Shown here piece after piece: positions 52,407-62,900 of a DNA stretch of 64,000 nucleotides. The position numbers and the translations under genes are program-made. Position 1 is the first letter of the stretch. Each line of letters opens with the position of its first letter. This DNA is from Pseudarthrobacter raffinosi (GTDB taxonomy: Bacteria; Actinomycetota; Actinomycetes; Actinomycetales; Micrococcaceae): positions 42,527-106,526 of the forward strand of contig NZ_JAMXBH010000016.1 of assembly GCF_023913735.1 (NCBI RefSeq). Direction: 5' to 3'. Below the pieces are notes generated by a model. That model did not search any database, was not told the DNA's origin, and was given only the letters and a program-made list of their open reading frames with translations.

Positions 52407-52892
52407 TTGCGCAACCGCTCCATTGCCCTGCTGCTGACCGGGCTGCTGGCCATAGCGGCGTTCGCTTTCGGCGGCCCCGGGCTCCTTGAGACTCTAACGG
52501 GAAGTACGACGCCGGCAGCCAGTTCCAGCGCGGCCCCGGTCCCGGGCGCTCCCGTCCAGGGTCCTGCGGAGGTTCCGGCCCCGGCGGTAGTCCCCGCCAA
52601 CCCGTCCGGGTTGCCCGCGATCAAGGAATCCCAGCTGCCGGCCGAAGCGCGGACTACCCTCGCTGCCATCCGTGCCGGCGGCCCCTACGGCTACAGCCAG
52701 GACAACAAGACGTTCGGCAACTTCGAGCGCATTCTCCCGCGGCAGGGCTCAGGCTATTACCGCGAGTACACCGTGCCCACCCCGGGTGAATCCGACCGGG
52801 GAGCCCGCCGCATCGTCACCGGCGCCGAGGGCGAAAAATACTACACGCAGGACCACTACGACTCGTTCAAATTCATCGCAGAAGGCGGCTGA
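52407..52892 (+). CDS. Guanyl-specific ribonuclease, barnase/RNase Sa (N1/T1) family
   Basis: A 161-residue exported RNase. A hydrophobic N-terminus (SIALLLTGLLAIAAFAFG) acts as signal or anchor, then a Pro/Ala-rich spacer (about 32-70) leads to the nuclease domain (about 74-160). The catalytic residues are visible: Glu120 in YYREYTV, Arg134/135 in RGARRIVTG and His150 in YYTQDHYDSF. The start is TTG, preceded by GGAGGGGA at six bases. The barstar gene begins eight bases after its stop, which would protect the cytoplasm. Nothing else ties it to the glycogen genes around it. Confidence 0.9.
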   Translation: MRNRSIALLLTGLLAIAAFAFGGPGLLETLTGSTTPAASSSAAPVPGAPVQGPAEVPAPAVVPANPSGLPAIKESQLPAEARTTLAAIRAGGPYGYSQDNKTFGNFERILPRQGSGYYREYTVPTPGESDRGARRIVTGAEGEKYYTQDHYDSFKFIAEGG

Positions 52893-52900
52893 ACACCCTC

Positions 52901-53257
52901 ATGAAAATTTACTCCGCCGACACCTGGACCATCGAAGAACTTCAGGAACAGGTTGCCGACGACGGCCGCCGCAGCCTGGTGGTCCCCGCCGCCGACAGCA
53001 AGAAGGCTGTCCTGGAAACCTTCGGCGGAGTGCTCGCCTTTCCTGAACATTACGGCGTGAACATGGACGCCCTGAACGACTCCCTGCACGATTTCGCGGA
53101 CAGCATCGGCGAGAACGGTAGCGCGCCGGTCACAATCCTTTGGCAGGTGGCCGCGGCGTTCCGGGGGGACAGGTCCTTCGGGATCATCTGCGAGGTCCTC
53201 CAGGATGCCGAAAGCTACGCCGGCCGTGACCTCGCGGTCACGGCCGTCCTCCTGTAA
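52901..53257 (+). CDS. Barstar family ribonuclease inhibitor
   Basis: A 118-residue cytoplasmic inhibitor paired with the RNase directly upstream. The barstar signature is LAFPEHYGVNMDALNDSLHDF, with Tyr51-Gly52, Asp56 and Asp60 matching the inhibitory positions Tyr29, Asp35 and Asp39 of Bacillus barstar; Trp38 of barstar is Asn59 here. The end (SFGIICEVLQDAESYAG) supplies the last strand and helix. It shares the strand and probably the transcript with the RNase, eight bases apart. Confidence 0.9.
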   Translation: MKIYSADTWTIEELQEQVADDGRRSLVVPAADSKKAVLETFGGVLAFPEHYGVNMDALNDSLHDFADSIGENGSAPVTILWQVAAAFRGDRSFGIICEVLQDAESYAGRDLAVTAVLL

Positions 53258-53317
53258 CTAACGTCGACAACCGCCGCGCAGTTGCCACAAAACGAACGCC
53301 GGATATCTGGAAACGGA

Positions 53318-55936
53318 TCAGGCGTTGACGATCAGCCCCAGCTCCGCCTTGGAAGCCAATGCCTCGTGCCGTGGCAGGACGCGGACGGTGTAGCCAAAGG
53401 GACCGGAGCGGTCGATGACCAGCGAGCCGCTGAACAGGTGGCGCCCCTCGCCCAGGTCCTCTTTCGAGTTCAACTCCATCAGGGTGACGTCCGCCAGGGT
53501 GTCGCTTTCCTCGGCACGGCCATAAGCCACCTCCACGGACACGTCCTCCGGTGAGAGGGTGTGCAGCGCGATGTAGGCGTTCACCTGCAGGGTGTCCCCG
53601 ATCTGCGGGTCCTCGGAAACGCCCACGGAGTCCACATGTTCGACGTGCAGCAGAGGCCACGCCGAACGTACCTTGGCAGTCCATGCCGCCAGCACACGGG
53701 CCTGGGCGTAGGAGTTGGCAACGGCCCTGCGTCCGGCCTCGGCGGCGGGCCGGTAGAGCACGTTGACGTAGTCGTGCAGCATGCGCTCCGCGGAAACGGC
53801 CGGTCCCAGATGGGACAACGTGTGCTTGATCATTGACACCCAGTGCGTCGGGACTTTCTCGGTGCCCGTGGTGGACGGTCCGGCAGCACCGGCGCTGTCA
53901 GACACCGTGTTCCCGTAGAAGCGTGGCGCCACCTGGGTTTCCAGGAGTTCATACAGTGCCGCGGCCTCGATGTCGTCCCGCTCTTCGGGGGACGCGTCAT
54001 TGTTGGCGGTGGGGATCGCCCAGCCGTTCTCGCCGTCGTACATTTCATCCCACCAGCCGTCCATCACAGAAAGGTTCAGCGAACCGTTGATGGCGGCCTT
54101 CATGCCCGACGTACCGCAGGCCTCCAGGGGGCGGAGCGGGTTGTTGAGCCACACGTCGCAGCCCGGGAACAGCGTCCTGGCCATTGCGATGTCGTAGTTC
54201 GGCAGGAAGGCGATGCGGTGGCGGACCTCGGGGTCGTCCGTGAAGCGGACCAGGTCCTGGATCATCTTCTTCCCGGCATCATCTGCCGGGTGGGACTTGC
54301 CGGCGATCACCAGTTGGATCGGGTGTTCCGGATGCAGCAGCAGCGCCTTGAGCCGGTCCGGCTCGCGAAGCATCAGCGTCAGGCGCTTGTAGGTGGGGAC
54401 GCGCCGGGCGAAGCCGATGGTCAGCACGTCGGGGTCCAGAACGTTGTCGGTCCAGCCCAGCTCGGCGTCGGCGGCGCCGCGCTTCTTCCACGCAGCCCGG
54501 AGCCGGCGGCGTACGTCCTCCACCAACGCTGTGCGCATTTCACGGCGCAGCGCCCAGACGTCGGCATCGCTGACGTTGTAGGCAAGGTCCCAGCGGCCCA
54601 GGGCTTCGGCCTCGGTGCCGAACTGTTCCCTCGCGAGCTGGGAGATGCGCCCGTCGACCCACGTGGGCACGTGCACGCCGTTGGTGACGGACGTGATGGG
54701 CACCTCGGAGTGGTCGAACCCGGGCCACAGGGCCGAGAACATCCCGCGGGATACCTCGCCGTGGAGCTTGGCGACGCCGTTGGCCCGCTGTGCCAGCCGG
54801 AGTCCCATCACCGCCATGTTGAAGACTGACGGGTTGCCGTCGGCGTAGTTTTCCCGGCCCAGTTCCAGGATCCGGTCCACGGGTACCGCGGGCGCAAGCC
54901 CGGCCTGGAAGAAGTGGTGGATCTGGGAAATCTCGAAACGGTCGATGCCGGCCGGAACGGGAGTGTGGGTGGTGAAGACCGTGGACGCCCGGCCGGCGGC
55001 GAGGGCTTCGTCGAAGCTGAGGGCGGCGTCGCCGGCCATCAGTTCCTGGATGCGCTCAATCCCCAGGAAGCCGGCATGGCCCTCGTTGGTGTGGAACACC
55101 TCGGGCGCGGCGGTTCCGGTGAGCTGCTGGTACGCGCGCAGCGCCTTGACTCCGCCCATGCCCAGCAGGAGCTCCTGCTGCAGCCGGTGGTCTCCGCCGC
55201 CGCCGTAGAGGCGGTCGGTGATGCCGCGCGCGGCGTCGTCGTTGCCGGGAACGTTGGAGTCCAGCAGCAAGAGGGGAACGCGTCCGACGTCGGCACGCCA
55301 GATGTGTGCCAGCAGCCGGCGCCCGTTGGGGAGCGGGAGTGAGATCTGCAAAGGCCGGCCGTTGCCGTCGGCGGACGGTTCACGAAGCAGAGTGAGGGGG
55401 AGGCCGTCAGGGTCGAGTACCGGGTACGTTTCCTGCTGCCAGGCGTCGCGGGAGAGTGACTGCTTGAAGTAACCAGCCTGGTACAGCAGGCCAACGCCGA
55501 TCAGGGGCACACCCAGGTCCGAGGCGGCCTTGAGGTGGTCGCCGGCCAGGATGCCCAGGCCGCCGGAGTACTGCGGCAGGACTTCGGTGATGCCAAATTC
55601 TGGGGAGAAGTACGCGATGGCGGCCGGGGCATCCTCGCCCAGGCTCTGGTACCAGCGGGGCTGCTCAAGGTACCGGTCAAGGTCCTCGGCGGCGGCGCGG
55701 ACCTGGTTCACTACCGAGGGGTCGGCGGCGAGGCGCTGGAACTCTTCGCGGCTGACCCGGCCCAGGAAACTGACGGGATCCTGGCCGGATTCCTCCCAGA
55801 TGCGGCGGTTCAGGCCAGCGAAAAGTTCACGGGTGGGCCGGTGCCAGGACCAGCGGAGGTTGGTGGCCAACAGGGCCAGCGGCCTGATGGGTTCCGGGAG
55901 GACTGTTCTGACGGTAAATCTGCGGATTGCCTTCAC
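53318..55936 (-). CDS. glgP: Alpha-glucan phosphorylase
   Basis: Releases glucose 1-phosphate from glycogen ends. The 872 residues belong to the actinobacterial glgP group rather than the rabbit-muscle-like one: the N-terminus KAIRRFTVRTVLPEPIRPLALLATNLRWSWHRPT is typical. The PLP-binding region is EACGTSGMKAAINGSLNLSVMDGWWDE, with GFARRVPTYKRLTLML and VIAGKSHPADDAGK also conserved. GTG 55936 is chosen by homology with the family's usual MKALRRFTV start; the ORF runs on to 56068 without such homology. It is divergent from glgE. Confidence 0.93.
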   Translation of the reverse strand: MKAIRRFTVRTVLPEPIRPLALLATNLRWSWHRPTRELFAGLNRRIWEESGQDPVSFLGRVSREEFQRLAADPSVVNQVRAAAEDLDRYLEQPRWYQSLGEDAPAAIAYFSPEFGITEVLPQYSGGLGILAGDHLKAASDLGVPLIGVGLLYQAGYFKQSLSRDAWQQETYPVLDPDGLPLTLLREPSADGNGRPLQISLPLPNGRRLLAHIWRADVGRVPLLLLDSNVPGNDDAARGITDRLYGGGGDHRLQQELLLGMGGVKALRAYQQLTGTAAPEVFHTNEGHAGFLGIERIQELMAGDAALSFDEALAAGRASTVFTTHTPVPAGIDRFEISQIHHFFQAGLAPAVPVDRILELGRENYADGNPSVFNMAVMGLRLAQRANGVAKLHGEVSRGMFSALWPGFDHSEVPITSVTNGVHVPTWVDGRISQLAREQFGTEAEALGRWDLAYNVSDADVWALRREMRTALVEDVRRRLRAAWKKRGAADAELGWTDNVLDPDVLTIGFARRVPTYKRLTLMLREPDRLKALLLHPEHPIQLVIAGKSHPADDAGKKMIQDLVRFTDDPEVRHRIAFLPNYDIAMARTLFPGCDVWLNNPLRPLEACGTSGMKAAINGSLNLSVMDGWWDEMYDGENGWAIPTANNDASPEERDDIEAAALYELLETQVAPRFYGNTVSDSAGAAGPSTTGTEKVPTHWVSMIKHTLSHLGPAVSAERMLHDYVNVLYRPAAEAGRRAVANSYAQARVLAAWTAKVRSAWPLLHVEHVDSVGVSEDPQIGDTLQVNAYIALHTLSPEDVSVEVAYGRAEESDTLADVTLMELNSKEDLGEGRHLFSGSLVIDRSGPFGYTVRVLPRHEALASKAELGLIVNA

Positions 55937-56088
55937 CTGCGCCACACTAACCGACAACATCAACGTCTGGAACTGCTTTGGCTTTCTTTTAGGTAAATGA
56001 CAGTTGGCGTGGCGGATAAGTCGAATCGCCGCGACAAAAAGCAGCGCAGGCTTAGCAATCTGGACCATTTCTCGCTAACGTCGAGCCT

Positions 56089-58170
56089 GTGACGACTAAC
56101 TCAGTAACCCCTGCCGCCTCAAAGAAAAAGCCGAAAGGCCAAATCACCGACGGGCTAAGAATTGGCCGTTTTCCGATCACTGCAGTGCAGCCTGTGGTGG
56201 AGAGTGGGAAGTATCCTGCCAAGGCCCTGCCGGGGGAGGGAATTGTGGTGGGCGCCACGGCCTTCCGGGAGGGGCATGACCAACTGGGTGTCAGCGCGGT
56301 CCTCCTGGATCCCCGCGGGAAGGAACGCCAGCGCGTCAGGCTGGCGCCGCCCAGGGGGGAACGCGGCCTCGGTACCGACCGCTGGGAGGGCATCCTCACG
56401 CCGTCGGCCGTTGGAAACTGGACGTTTTTCATCGAGGCCTGGCACGACCGCTACGGAACCTGGCACCACAACGCCGAAGTCAAGGTGGCGGCAGGCATCG
56501 ACGTTGAGCTGATGCTCGCCGAAGGATCGGCGCTGCTCTCGGAGGCGGCCGCCGACGCCTCCCGCAATGCGTCGGACCGGCGTACCCTGCGCATGGCGTC
56601 TTCCATTCTGGGCAACGGGTCCCTCACCGATGAGGAGCGTCTGGCAGCCGGCTTCGGCGCGGACGTCGCCGCCGTGGTGGACCGCCAGCCGATCCGCGAA
56701 CTGATCACCGTTTCCGAGCAGTTCCCGCTGCTGGTGGAGCGCGATCTCGCAGGCCGTGGAGCCTGGTACGAATTCTTCCCCCGGTCCGAAGGCGCCGTCA
56801 GGGACGCCACCACCGGGGCATGGACGTCCGGGAATTTCAGGACCGCGGCGAAGCGGCTGGACGCGGTGGCGGAAATGGGCTTCGACGTTCTCTATATGCC
56901 GCCGATCCACCCCATCGGTATCCAGCACCGAAAGGGCCCCAACAACACCCTGATTGCCGGCCCGCATGATCCCGGCTCGCCCTGGGCCATCGGCGCCAAG
57001 GAGGGCGGCCACGACGCCATCCACCCGGAACTGGGCACGTTCGAGGACTTCGACGCCTTTGTTGCCCGCGCCAACGAACTGGGCCTGGAAGTCGCCCTGG
57101 ACCTGGCGCTGCAGGCCGCGCCGGACCACCCCTGGGTGCAGTCCAACCCGGAATGGTTCACTACCCGGGTTGACGGGAGCATCGCGTACGCGGAAAACCC
57201 GCCCAAGAAATACCAGGACATTTTCCCGCTCAATTTCGACAATGATCCGGAAGGGCTTGCGAAGGAAATCCTGCGGGTCGTGTTGCTGTGGGTCAGCCAT
57301 GGCGTGAAGATCTTCCGGGTGGATAATCCGCACACCAAACCGGTGTGGTTCTGGGAATGGCTCATTGGCCAGGTCAACAAGAAGACCCCTGGCGTAGTGT
57401 TCCTCGCGGAAGCGTTCACGCGCCCTGCCATGATGCACGCCCTGGGCCGGGCGGGCTTCCAGCAGTCCTACACCTACTTCACGTGGCGGAACACCAAAAA
57501 GGAAATCGAAACCTACTTCACGGAGGTCAGCCACGAGTCGCCGGCGTACTTCCGGCCCAACTTTTTTGTCAACACGCCGGACATCCTCACGGAATACCTG
57601 CAGTTCGGCGGTCCGGCGGCGTTCAAGATCCGCGCCGCATTGGCCGCCACCGCCAGCCCCCTGTGGGGCGTTTATGCCGGCTACGAACTTTATGAGCATG
57701 TTGCCCGCCCCGGCGCGGAAGAGTACATCGACAACGAGAAATTCGAATACAAAGCCCGTGACTGGGACGCTGCCGCTGCCTCAGGCCGGACCCTGGCGCC
57801 GTACTTGACCAGGCTCAACGCAATCAGGCACAACCACCCGGCGCTGCTGGACCTGCAGAATCTCACGGTCCACCACAGCACCGACGACGCCACGGTGGTG
57901 TACTCCAAGCACAAGACCCTGCCGGACGGCACCAAGGACACCATCATTGTGGTGGTCAACGTTGATCCGCACGCCATCAGGGAGAGCACTATTTCACTGG
58001 ATCTGGCTGCGCTGGAACTGGACCCCGAGGATCTGTCGCCCAACGGCGGGTTCCGGGTGGATGACCTCATTTCCGGTGAATCCTGGGAATGGGGCGAATA
58101 CAACTACGTCCGCCTGGACGCGCACGTTGAACCCGCCCACATCCTGAGCGTGAGGAGATTGCATCAGTGA
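56089..58170 (+). CDS. glgE: Alpha-1,4-glucan:maltose-1-phosphate maltosyltransferase
   Basis: Transfers maltosyl units from maltose 1-phosphate to glucan ends, the polymerising step of the trehalose-to-glycogen route. The 693-residue GH13_3 protein has GIGRFPITAVQPVVESGKYPAKALPGE at its start, YMPPIHPIG, nucleophile Asp412 in FRVDNPHTKP, and general acid Glu441 in FLAEAFTRP, followed by TYFTWRNTKKE. GTG 56089 lies ten bases past AACG with no Shine-Dalgarno. treS overlaps its stop by four bases. Confidence 0.95.
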   Translation: MTTNSVTPAASKKKPKGQITDGLRIGRFPITAVQPVVESGKYPAKALPGEGIVVGATAFREGHDQLGVSAVLLDPRGKERQRVRLAPPRGERGLGTDRWEGILTPSAVGNWTFFIEAWHDRYGTWHHNAEVKVAAGIDVELMLAEGSALLSEAAADASRNASDRRTLRMASSILGNGSLTDEERLAAGFGADVAAVVDRQPIRELITVSEQFPLLVERDLAGRGAWYEFFPRSEGAVRDATTGAWTSGNFRTAAKRLDAVAEMGFDVLYMPPIHPIGIQHRKGPNNTLIAGPHDPGSPWAIGAKEGGHDAIHPELGTFEDFDAFVARANELGLEVALDLALQAAPDHPWVQSNPEWFTTRVDGSIAYAENPPKKYQDIFPLNFDNDPEGLAKEILRVVLLWVSHGVKIFRVDNPHTKPVWFWEWLIGQVNKKTPGVVFLAEAFTRPAMMHALGRAGFQQSYTYFTWRNTKKEIETYFTEVSHESPAYFRPNFFVNTPDILTEYLQFGGPAAFKIRAALAATASPLWGVYAGYELYEHVARPGAEEYIDNEKFEYKARDWDAAAASGRTLAPYLTRLNAIRHNHPALLDLQNLTVHHSTDDATVVYSKHKTLPDGTKDTIIVVVNVDPHAIRESTISLDLAALELDPEDLSPNGGFRVDDLISGESWEWGEYNYVRLDAHVEPAHILSVRRLHQ

Positions 58171-59963
58171 GCTTTAACCCGCAGAGTTCCAGCCAGCATT
58201 TCACCCCCAAGAGCACCTTTGAGCTGAACGCCCCTGGCCTGGCCCACGATCCGCTCTGGTATCGGAAAGCTGTGTTCTATGAGGTGCTGGTGCGGGCCTT
58301 CGCGGATGCGAACGGCGACGGTTCGGGCGACTTCTCCGGCCTGATCGACCGGCTGGACTACCTACAGTGGCTTGGCGTGGACTGCCTGTGGCTGCCGCCG
58401 TTCTTCCAGTCGCCGCTGCGTGACGGCGGCTATGACATTTCGGACTACAACTCCGTCCTGGATGAGTTCGGGACCATCAGCGACTTCAAGCGGCTCGTGG
58501 CCGAGTCCCATGCCCGCGGCGTCCGGGTCATCATTGACCTGCCGCTGAACCACACCTCGGACCAGCACCCCTGGTTCCAGGAATCGCGCAAGGACCCGGA
58601 CGGTCCCTTTGGCGACTTTTACGTGTGGAGCGACACTGACGAGAAGTACCAGGACGCCCGCATCATCTTCGTGGACACGGAGGAGTCCAACTGGACCTTC
58701 GACCCCATCCGCCGGCAGTTCTTCTGGCACCGCTTCTTCAGCCACCAGCCTGACCTGAACTTTGAGAACCCCAAGGTCATCGAAGCGCTCTTTGACGTGG
58801 TCCGTTTCTGGCTGGACCAGGGCATCGACGGTTTCCGGGCGGACGCCATCCCGTACCTCTTCGAGGAAGAGGGGACCAATTGCGAAAACCTGCCGGCCAC
58901 CCATGACTTCCTGCGCAAGCTGCGGGCCATGGTGGATGAAGGCTACCCGGGCCGCGTCATCATCGCCGAGGCCAACCAGCCGCCCAACGAGGTGGTGGAG
59001 TACTTCGGAACAGCGGAAGAGCCCGAATGCCATATGGCCTTCCATTTCCCCATCATGCCGCGCCTCTACTACGCCCTGCGGGACCAGAAGGCCGCTCCGA
59101 TCATCGAGACCATGCATGACACCCCGGAGATCCCCGAAGGGGCGCAGTGGGGAACGTTCCTGCGCAACCACGATGAACTGACGCTGGAGATGGTCACGGC
59201 CGACGAGCGTGCGGCGATGCTGGGCTGGTATGCCCCGGACCCCCGGATGCGCGCCAACATCGGGATCCGGCGCCGGCTTGCACCGTTGCTGGATAATTCC
59301 CGGGCCGAGATCGAACTGATCAATGCCCTGCTGCTGTCACTGCCTGGCAGCCCGTTCCTGTACTACGGGGACGAGATCGGCATGGGGGACAATATCTGGC
59401 TCGATGACCGCGATGCTGTGCGCACCCCCATGCAGTGGAACCCGGACCGGAACGCAGGATTCTCCAACGCTGATCCCGGCAAGCTCTACCTGCCGGTCAT
59501 CCAGTCGCTGGTGTACAGCTACGGCATGGCCAATGTGGAAGCCGAGGCCGCCCACTCCGGTTCCCTGCTCCGCTGGACCCGGCAGATCCTCAGCGTCCGC
59601 AAGAACCACCCTGCCTTCGGGCTGGGCGCGTTCAAACATGTCGAAGCCGACCACGACGCCGTGGTGGCGTATCTTCGCGAACTGTCGGATGACAACACTG
59701 CAGGGCTGCCCGGCGAAACCATTCTGTGCGCCTTCAACCTTTCGCAGCACCCCGTCGCGGCAAAACTGCGGATTCCGCAGTTTGCCGGCCGCGGGCTGCG
59801 CGATGTGTTCGGGGGTCAGCCGTTCCCCGGGATCGACGACGACGGATCACTGACGCTGACCCTGGGAAGCCATGATTTCTTCTGGCTACGGGTCCGCTCG
59901 GCGACGTCCAATCCAGCCTCCCCGTACACGCAGGCACTGCCCATCCTGTCCATCGAGAACTGA
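58167..59963 (+). CDS. treS: Trehalose synthase/maltose alpha-D-glucosyltransferase
   Basis: Isomerises trehalose to maltose, feeding maltokinase. The 598-residue GH13 enzyme shows WYRKAVFYEVLVRAFADANGDG, GDFSGLIDRLDYLQWLGVDCLWLPPFFQSP, DLPLNHTSDQHPWF, nucleophile Asp in GIDGFRADAIPYL, acid Glu in IIAEANQPP and FLRNHDELTLEM. No maltokinase domain is fused at its C-terminus, which is on the next gene instead. GTG 58167 overlaps the glgE stop (GTGA) and is preceded by GAGGAG at nine bases. Confidence 0.95.
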   Translation: MSFNPQSSSQHFTPKSTFELNAPGLAHDPLWYRKAVFYEVLVRAFADANGDGSGDFSGLIDRLDYLQWLGVDCLWLPPFFQSPLRDGGYDISDYNSVLDEFGTISDFKRLVAESHARGVRVIIDLPLNHTSDQHPWFQESRKDPDGPFGDFYVWSDTDEKYQDARIIFVDTEESNWTFDPIRRQFFWHRFFSHQPDLNFENPKVIEALFDVVRFWLDQGIDGFRADAIPYLFEEEGTNCENLPATHDFLRKLRAMVDEGYPGRVIIAEANQPPNEVVEYFGTAEEPECHMAFHFPIMPRLYYALRDQKAAPIIETMHDTPEIPEGAQWGTFLRNHDELTLEMVTADERAAMLGWYAPDPRMRANIGIRRRLAPLLDNSRAEIELINALLLSLPGSPFLYYGDEIGMGDNIWLDDRDAVRTPMQWNPDRNAGFSNADPGKLYLPVIQSLVYSYGMANVEAEAAHSGSLLRWTRQILSVRKNHPAFGLGAFKHVEADHDAVVAYLRELSDDNTAGLPGETILCAFNLSQHPVAAKLRIPQFAGRGLRDVFGGQPFPGIDDDGSLTLTLGSHDFFWLRVRSATSNPASPYTQALPILSIEN

Positions 59964-59964
59964 C

Positions 59965-62900
59965 ATGGCCCAGCCCACCCTCACAGCCCCACTAAGCGCC
60001 GTCCTCCGCGAATGGCTTCCGCGCCAGCGGTGGTTCCCCGTGAAGACAGCCGATTTTTCGCTGGAACAGGCAGGCAGCCTGAGCCTTGAAGATGCCGCCG
60101 GGCAGGCCCGGCTGGAGATCTTCCTGCTGGCTGTTTCCTCCCGGACGGCCGACGGCGGTCTCCGGACTGACGTGGTCCAGGTCCCGCTGAGTTACCGGGC
60201 AAGTCCGCTTGCCGGAGCGGAGCGGGCACTGGTAGGCCAGGCCCCCGGGGCCGGCATGGCCTGGATCTACGACGCCGTTCACGATCCATCCTTTGTGTCC
60301 TCCTGGCTGGAGCTGATCCGGTCCGAAGCGGGCTCGAACACGGGCTCGGCGACGGGCCACCGCACCCGGTCGGAGCACCGACTGCCTACCGCCCACGGAA
60401 TGGTCAAAGTCCTGTCCGGCGAGCAGTCCAACAGCTCTGTCATTGTTGACGACGGCGAGTCCGCGGCGATCGTGAAATTCTTCCGTGTCCTCTCCGAAGG
60501 GATCAACCCTGAGGTCGAGGTAGGGGCGGCACTGACGGCCCAGGGCACCTTCGAGGTTCCGGCCACGCTGGGGTGGGTCCGCGGGGAATGGCAAGCGCCG
60601 GCGTCATCGGGGCTCCCGGCACAGGAGCCATCGCAGGGCGAGCTTGCCGTAGCCCACGAATTCCTCGCCGGCGGCCGCGATGCCTGGCGCCTTGCCGTGG
60701 ATGCCGCGCGCACCGGTGCTGATTTCACCGCCGAGGCGCATGCCCTGGGCGCTGCCACAGCCACAGTCCACCGGCGGCTGGCGGAAGCACTCGGCACAGC
60801 GGTTGAACCGGCCCCGGGTCAGCTCATTGCGCCAGGAGTAGCCAAGCGGGTCCGGCAGGCATGGGCGGAAGCCAGTGCCGCCGTCGGGCCTTACGACGAC
60901 GCGCTAGGGGCTCTGCTTGGCGAGCTCGACGGCGTGCCCGCAGGGCCGCTGCAGCGGATCCACGGCGATCTCCACCTCGGCCAGATCCTGCAGGTCCCCG
61001 GCCACGGCGGCCAGCCCGGCCGGTGGGCCATCCTTGATTTTGAAGGTGAGCCACTGCGGCCCATCGCCGAACGCAACTTCCCCGATGTTCCGCTCCGGGA
61101 CGTGGTGGGAATGCTGCGTTCCTTCGACTATGCGGCAGGCGCGGCGGAACGCGAATATCAGGGTGCGCGCGTTCCGGCGTCCTGGGTCGATGATTGCGCG
61201 GACGCGTTCCTTGCCGGCTATGCCGCAGTCACACCCGGCACCATCGACCGGACTTCACCGCTCTTTGTGGCATTGTGGCTGGACAAGGCCCTTTATGAAG
61301 TCGTATATGAATTGCGGAACAGACCTGACTGGCTGGCCATTCCAACGAATGCGTCCAGGCGGCTCCTCAGCGTTAAAGGCTCCGGCGATCAGGCCGGAGC
61401 AGCATCGGAAGGTATGAAAATGACAGGCTCAGCACGTACAGACCGGCCCCGGGTGCCTCTTCACGTGGACCCGGACACGTTGGCCCGCGTGGCGAACGGC
61501 GAACACCACGCGCCGCACTCAGTGCTCGGCGCCCACCTTGACGACCACGGCCATGTGACGGTCCGAACGCTTAAGCACCTCGCGGAGGCAGTGAGCGTGG
61601 TGACTGCCGTGGGCTCAGTGCCCATGACCCACGAAAACAACGGGGTATGGGTGGCAGTCCTCGAACCGCTGCAGGCCGGCCACGTCCCCGACTACCGGCT
61701 GGAAGTCACCTACGCCGGTGCCGCGCCCCTGACGGTGGATGAGCCGTACCGTTACCTGCCCACCGTGGGTGAAGTGGACCTGCACCTGATCGGCGAGGGC
61801 AGGCACGAGAAGCTCTGGGAAGTCCTGGGCGCGCACGTCCAGCACTACAAGTCCTCCCTCGGCGATGTTGACGGCGTCTCCTTTGCCGTCTGGGCACCGA
61901 ACGCGCAGGCGGTCCGCGTCAAAGGTGACTTCAACGCCTGGGACGGCCGCGAAAATTCGCTCCGCTCGCTGGGATCCTCGGGCGTGTGGGAAGTCTTCCT
62001 TCCCGGCGTTTTAGCAGGGGCGTGCTACAAATTCGAGATCAAGTCCAAGAGCGGGCACTGGGTCGAAAAGGCGGACCCCTTGGCCTTCGGCACCGAAGTC
62101 CCGCCGCTGACGGCGTCCCGGGTGGTGGAACCGTCCTACGTTTTCAAGGACGCCGAATGGATGGCGGCACGCACCCAGCGTGACCCGCACAATTCGGCGA
62201 TGAGCGCCTACGAGGTCCACCTCGGATCCTGGCGCCTTGGCCTGGGCTACCGCGAGCTCGCCAAAGAGTTGGTGGACTACGTCAAGTGGCTGGGCTTCAC
62301 GCACGTTGAGTTCATGCCCGTGGCCGAACATCCCTTCGGCGGCTCCTGGGGCTACCAGGTGACGTCCTACTTTGCGCCGACGTCGCGCTTTGGCCATCCG
62401 GACGAATTCCGGTACCTGGTGGATTCCCTGCACCAGGCCGGAATCGGCGTGCTGCTGGACTGGGTTCCGGCGCACTTCCCCAAGGATGCCTGGGCGCTGG
62501 CTCAGTTCGACGGCGAACCCCTGTACGAGCACGCCGACCCGAACCTGGGCGAGCACCCCGACTGGGGAACGCTGATCTTCGACTTCGGCCGCACCGAGGT
62601 ACGGAACTTCCTGGTGTCCAACGCGCTGTACTGGCTTGATGAGTTCCACATCGACGGACTCCGGGTTGATGCGGTGGCCTCGATGCTGTACCTGGACTAT
62701 TCGCGCGAAGACGGGCAGTGGTCGCCCAACCGCTTTGGCGGACGCGAGAACCTGGAAGCCATTTCCTTCCTCCAGGAAGTCAACGCCACCGTCTACAAGA
62801 CCCACCCGGGCGCGGTGATGATCGCCGAAGAGTCCACGGCTTTCCCCGGTGTCACCGCCCCCACAAGCCACGGCGGCCTGGGCTTCGGGCTCAAGTGGAA

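Noticed and set aside
61380..61425. Sequencing frameshift or lost stop joining maltokinase and glgB
   Set aside because: The frame is continuous, the linker keeps normal codon use, and both domains are complete, so a real fusion is simpler; it remains possible that a stop was lost recently.
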